This document shows positions 59,711-64,000 of a DNA stretch of 64,000 nt, piece after piece. Origin of the DNA: Megascapheus bottae (Eukaryota > Chordata > Mammalia > Rodentia > Geomyidae). The notes below the pieces were generated by a model. That model was not told the origin of the DNA. It saw nothing but the letters and a program-made list of their open reading frames with translations, and did not search any database. A program made the translations under genes and the position numbers. The stretch lies in contig JANJXV010000020.1 of NCBI GenBank assembly GCA_024803745.1, forward strand, positions 22,432,777 to 22,496,776, in the 5' to 3' direction. Positions within the stretch are counted from its first letter, which is position 1, and the number at the start of each line of letters is the position of its first letter.

Positions 59711-61164
59711 GTAAGAATTATCCATTTCCCCTTCTTCTGTGCATTCTTTGATCTGGCTTTACCATGGTTAATTGGTGTTGAACCCAGCTATTAATGCTGA
59801 AAGTAAATGAATAATTCAGGAATATTTCCAACAAGGATTTGTAACTGCTTCCTTCTTTTCTGAGTCCATTGTCTTCTCTGCAACAGAATATTCTGAGCTT
59901 AGCTGAAAACAAAATTGGTTGAAGAGCTTGGGGCTGAAAATTTAAATAAGCCAAAGTTTTGTTGTTGTTTTCTTCGACTATTCTCTATTATTACTCCAGG
60001 TTTTCTGGAATTTCAAAACAGGTCAAGGAATTGGAATTTGGCTGCCTTCAAGCTAAATTAGTAAACTGGTGGCTGATTATGCTTCAAACTCATCTTCCTT
60101 TAGAAGTTGGGGTTGGATGGAGACAAAATCTGAAGCCCTAAGGGGACTTAAAGCCCAACCCATGGAAATCAAATCCAGAAGAAATACAGTGATGTCTTGT
60201 ATAGTAGTAGCAATAAAAGAAGCACTTTTTTTCATTTTAAGGTGCTAAAACCATTAAAGCATAAAATGAGGTAAACCTAAGAAGTTAATTGTGCATTATG
60301 AAACATTGAAAGATTATCATGAAGAATATATTTGCATTCACTGAGAAGGATATAAAATTAAAAAATACATATGACCTTTTCACTACACTCCGTTCTTTTG
60401 ATAATTGTATTTGCCATAAAGGGAAAACAGCTAAGTCATACCAGTTGCATAATACTATGACCCTGAGAATGTAGTACTAAAACCAAGATAAGTTTGCTGG
60501 CTCTTCCCATGTGTTACTATTTTTTTTTTAAACCAAGAGCAGATGTGATTGTGGTATCAAGCATTCCTGAACCGATTAATTTAAGCTGTAGTACAGGTTA
60601 TTCTTGGAATTGCTGATAAAAATAATTGATTGATCCACAATAGTTTGTTCATTTCTTTTATTCCAGTTGAGTTCTAGAAAATTCTCCAGTAATGATCTAG
60701 GGTATTTCCTCAGTACTAATAAGGAGAATACTAGAATTGCAAATTTGGGAAAGGAAAATAGTCCTGAAAATTAGAAACATATCCTGAAGTTTACTGCCTG
60801 TAAATAATTATACTTTTTAAAAATAAAGGCCAAATTAACTCAACTTTTCAAGAGAGAATGTTTGGGGCTTCTTATCTAATAATTTGGTTTTTTTTAAATC
60901 CCCTTCTTACTTTTCTAATCCTCGGCTATAACCAATAGGGATAAAAGTGATCTGTAGTTGTTTTGCTGAGGGAAAGAATCAATTTTCATTAAGAGTGTTC
61001 TAAAAAGAGCAGATCATTGTAGAAGTTCCGTGGCTTGCTATGCCTCATTGGCAATGACTTTTGAAGTTTCATAGTTCCACTTCTTCCAGAGGGTTTGTTT
61101 GTCTTTGCCCTTACTGGAAATCACATGATTAGCATTGGTCAATCCTACATGCCATTTTTTAATT
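59711..61164. other. IDH1 intron 2, first part: nothing recognised
   Basis: AT-rich, no clear repeats or exon-like segments for about 1.45 kb. Confidence 0.5.
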
Positions 61165-61175
61165 TCCATGTCTCT

Positions 61176-61380
61176 TTTTTTTTTTTTTTTTTTTGCCAGT
61201 CCTGGGCTTGAGCTCAGGGCCTGAGCCCTGTCCTTGGACTTTCTCAAGGCTAGAGCTCTACCACTTGAGCCTCAGCACCACTTCCAGCTTTTTTTCTATG
61301 TATGTGGTAGCGAGGAATCGAACCCGGGTCTTCATGCATGCTAGGCAAGCACTTTAACCATTAGGCCAAACTCCCGGCCC
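61176..61380 (-). repeat. IDL SINE with 11-bp target duplication
   Basis: TCCATGTCTCT flanks it at 61165-61175 and 61381-61391. Near-consensus reversed dimer. Confidence 0.92.
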
Positions 61381-61705
61381 TCCATGTCTCTTAGAACAGT
61401 GCCCTTTCCCCATTCCACCTGCTAGCAGCTTACCCTTTAGTAAACAGTTGGAAGAACCATATAATACCTGGTATCAGTAACACAGCACATGGCAAAGGTA
61501 TGCTTAGGTGAAGGCAGTGGCCTTTCTATGCCCAGATTTCTCTAATTGAGAAATCATATTTGTAAGTGCCATCACACCTCTAATATGTGTTGTTCTTTGT
61601 CTTTTAAGGTTTCTCTCAGTATAGTTCACAAATCAACTGAATGTTCCCATGAGTGATTCTTTTAGCAACACAACCTTTTACTCCATCACCACCACCACCA
61701 CCACC

Positions 61706-61835
61706 CCGTCTGGTGTTTGAGACAGGTTCTTGCTGTATAGCTTTCCTGCCCCTCAAACTCTTGGTTCTCTTGCCTTTGCCCTCTGCTTCTGAAATGCTAG
61801 AGATCCAAGTACAAGCCACCAGGGTTGGCCAAAAA
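61706..61835 (-). repeat. B1 monomer SINE, diverged
   Basis: GTTTGAGACAGGTTCTTGCTG and AGTACAAGCCACCAGGGTTGG, reversed, next to a CAC/ACC run at 61,685-61,705. Confidence 0.6.
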
Positions 61836-61892
61836 AGCCACAAGCAAATTATCACCATCGCCATCCTACTCCTCTTTCTCCTCCTATTTCAA

Positions 61893-61965
61893 ACTGGAAT
61901 TTGAACTCAGGGTCAGGACTTGCTATGCAGATAATCTACCACTGAAGCAAGTTCCCAACCCCAAA
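61893..61965 (-). repeat. ID-like monomer
   Basis: GGAATTTGAACTCAGGGTCAGG and CTATGCAGATAATCTACCACTG, reversed single unit. Confidence 0.5.
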
Positions 61966-62305
61966 ACATCCTTCTTAAAAGAAAGTCAATGATACCACTT
62001 TTCATTCTGCTCATCTGGCGGACCAAGAAAATAAAGAATTGGGACGAGTTCAACTAACATAAGATGGATATAATAATATATTATAATAATGTAAGACAAT
62101 AGTTGAAAATATTGATTGCATTATTAAGGGTGTCAGGTTCCCCTCTGCTTAGCCATGTGGCCTTCACCAAGCTGATTTTTCCCTTAAAATAGGAAAATAA
62201 CATACATCTAGCAGATTTGGTTATATTATAGAGTTGGTTTAGACATCACACACTGATGTGTGATCAAGAAGGGGCTCGATTCTAATTGTAAATGTTATTA
62301 CTTGA

Positions 62306-62368
62306 ATATTATATATATTCTATAGATATATTATATATATTATGTTATATGTATTATATATATTAAAT
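62306..62368. repeat. AT-rich palindromic stretch
   Basis: ATTATATATATTCTATAGATA and following TA-rich sequence, able to form hairpins, about 140 bp before the IDH1 coding exon. Confidence 0.7.
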
Positions 62369-62465
62369 ACTAGAATATTTTGCTACATTAAGTTCTTTTA
62401 GTAGTCACCAAATAGTTTGTTTTGTTTATATTTGTTTATACTTTATAATGAAAATGATTTTTTAA

Positions 62466-62645
<180 letters not shown>

Positions 62646-63039
62646 TAAATGAATTATCCCACTATATAACTCAGAAAGCATGATCAAAATCATTTCAAGA
62701 TCTTAGTTAGTTGTTTAACATAGCTGTAGTTACGTTGTATAAATAAAGCTTTTTTTTAAGTCAATACTTTCAGATGAATCTTCTCTGTTAAAGTATCACT
62801 GGAAAATATGTATATACTATTCTTTAGAAATCAACCATTGTAAGGAAAACAAAGTGATTATCGGGTCTAATTTTTGCTTCCATTAAAGGTTTTCTAAGAA
62901 ATCAGTGGCCAGGAGTAGCACAATGTATTATTTATGGGAGGAGAAAAATAAAAAATGTGTAAGAACAGTAAGCTAATGGAAGGAACATAATTATGTCCTT
63001 TCAAACTGTATTATTTATCACTCTACTTAGTGGAAATCT

Positions 63040-63278
63040 CTTTTTTCTTTTTTTTTTTTTTCTGGTTGTGGAGCTTGGACTTTGGGCCAGGCGCTGTCCC
63101 TGAGCAATTCAGCTCAAGGCTACACTCTACCACTTGAGCCACAATGCAACTTCTGGTTTTCTGGTGGTTATTTGGAGATAAGATAAGAGTCTCACCAACT
63201 TTAGTGCCCAGACTGATTTTGAACCTTGATCCTCAGATCTCAGCCTCCTGAGTAGCTATGACTTACAGCGCCTGGCTC
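63040..63278 (-). repeat. B1-dID SINE with 11-bp target duplication
   Basis: AGTGGAAATCT at 63029-63039 and 63279-63289 flanks a full reversed copy in IDH1 intron 3. Confidence 0.92.
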
Positions 63279-63289
63279 AGTGGAAATCT

Positions 63290-63926
63290 TTTAAGCCTTT
63301 TTTATACAATAGCAGCATACAAAGAATCCTTGCAGTCACTTCCTAGAACATCCATTTTCAGCAGCAGTTCCCTCAGTCATCTATGTCCAGTTCGCCCTGA
63401 ATTTACAGTGTGAAGGACAGATGTATGTGAAAGTATCTATGCTCTTCCTCTCATTCTTCCCCTGTATTTTTCATAGATAACATAGCAAAGCATGCTCTTT
63501 GTACATTTAAACTAGATAAAGACAGAATTTTAAAGGATTGACATGGTGTCATGTTGAACAACATATTTCAGACAAACTGTTGGCTACTTCTAAATGTGTT
63601 TGCCTTGACCTAGAATTGGGCAGAATTTGTTCTGAGGACTTGTTACTTGGTCAAGTGTAGGTATTTAGATAAATGCCCTTTTAATTGTTTTAACCTTAAT
63701 GTCTATATTACAAGCAAAATAAGGTACAAATACTATAGTTACAGAAGTCAACCCAACATATAGAGAAGGAAGCATAAAAACAGCTCCCAAGTAGATAAAG
63801 AAGCATTTTAAATCTCTTCCCTGTTTTAGAACTTTGTGTGACAATAGGTAAATTGATAATGTTTTATAAGGCCCAATGTAATAATTGCAAAAAATAACTG
63901 CTAGCCTGTTTAGCCTAGCTATCTAA
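63290..63926. other. IDH1 intron 3, nothing recognised
   Basis: Unique-looking AT-rich intron sequence between two SINEs. Confidence 0.5.
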
Positions 63927-64000
63927 TGGTAGCTCACACCTATAATATTAGCTACTCAGGAGACTGAGGCTTGAGGATTACAGTTCAGAGTCCACTGGGC
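63927..64000 (+). repeat. B1-dID SINE, cut by the right edge
   Basis: GGTAGCTCACACCTATAATA, GCTACTCAGGAGACTGAGG: first part of the B1 half only. Confidence 0.8.

Overview
The window is nuclear DNA from a placental mammal. It shows GT-AG spliced exons of two deeply conserved vertebrate genes, two CpG-island promoters, L1 retrotransposons and a very dense SINE population. Two dominant SINE types suggest a rodent: a dimer of two tRNA-Ala/ID-like units (called IDL here) and a dimer of a 7SL-derived B1 monomer joined to an ID-like unit (B1-dID type). The ID-ID dimer resembles elements described from geomyoid rodents (kangaroo rats, pocket mice, gophers). That placement rests on memory of repeat families and is moderate confidence.

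Layout. From 1,001 to about 51,800, on the minus strand, lies the 5' two-thirds of PIKFYVE, the FYVE-finger phosphoinositide kinase that makes PtdIns(3,5)P2 on endosomes. I could place 22 consecutive coding exons. They join in frame without a break and encode residues 1 to about 1320 of a protein near 2,100 residues, including the FYVE finger, the DEP domain, the chaperonin-like (CCT/TCP-1) region and the start of the cysteine-rich conserved region. The kinase-domain exons lie beyond position 1, outside the window. Exon 1 is noncoding and sits in a CpG island at about 51,240-52,180. A repeat-bearing intergenic stretch of about 6 kb follows. A second CpG island at about 58,190-58,700 is the IDH1 promoter. 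IDH1 (cytosolic NADP-dependent isocitrate dehydrogenase) runs on the plus strand: two noncoding exons, then the ATG exon at 62,507-62,644 encoding the first 40 residues. The rest of IDH1 is beyond the right edge. The head-to-head order matches the human PIKFYVE/IDH1 locus.

The introns are filled with SINEs in both orientations, six pieces sharing one L1 3' end, one older antisense L1 between the genes, and microsatellite or purine tracts. The two genes are not known to act in one pathway; their adjacency is syntenic rather than operon-like. I found no novel multi-gene system. The observations most worth checking are retroposons inserted within about 20-40 nt of two PIKFYVE splice donors, a start-stop AUG in the probable PIKFYVE leader, an SREBP-type element in the IDH1 promoter, and a B1-dID subfamily with an internal duplication.

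Exon numbers below assume one noncoding first exon in PIKFYVE. Residue numbers are counted from the ATG of the exons seen here.
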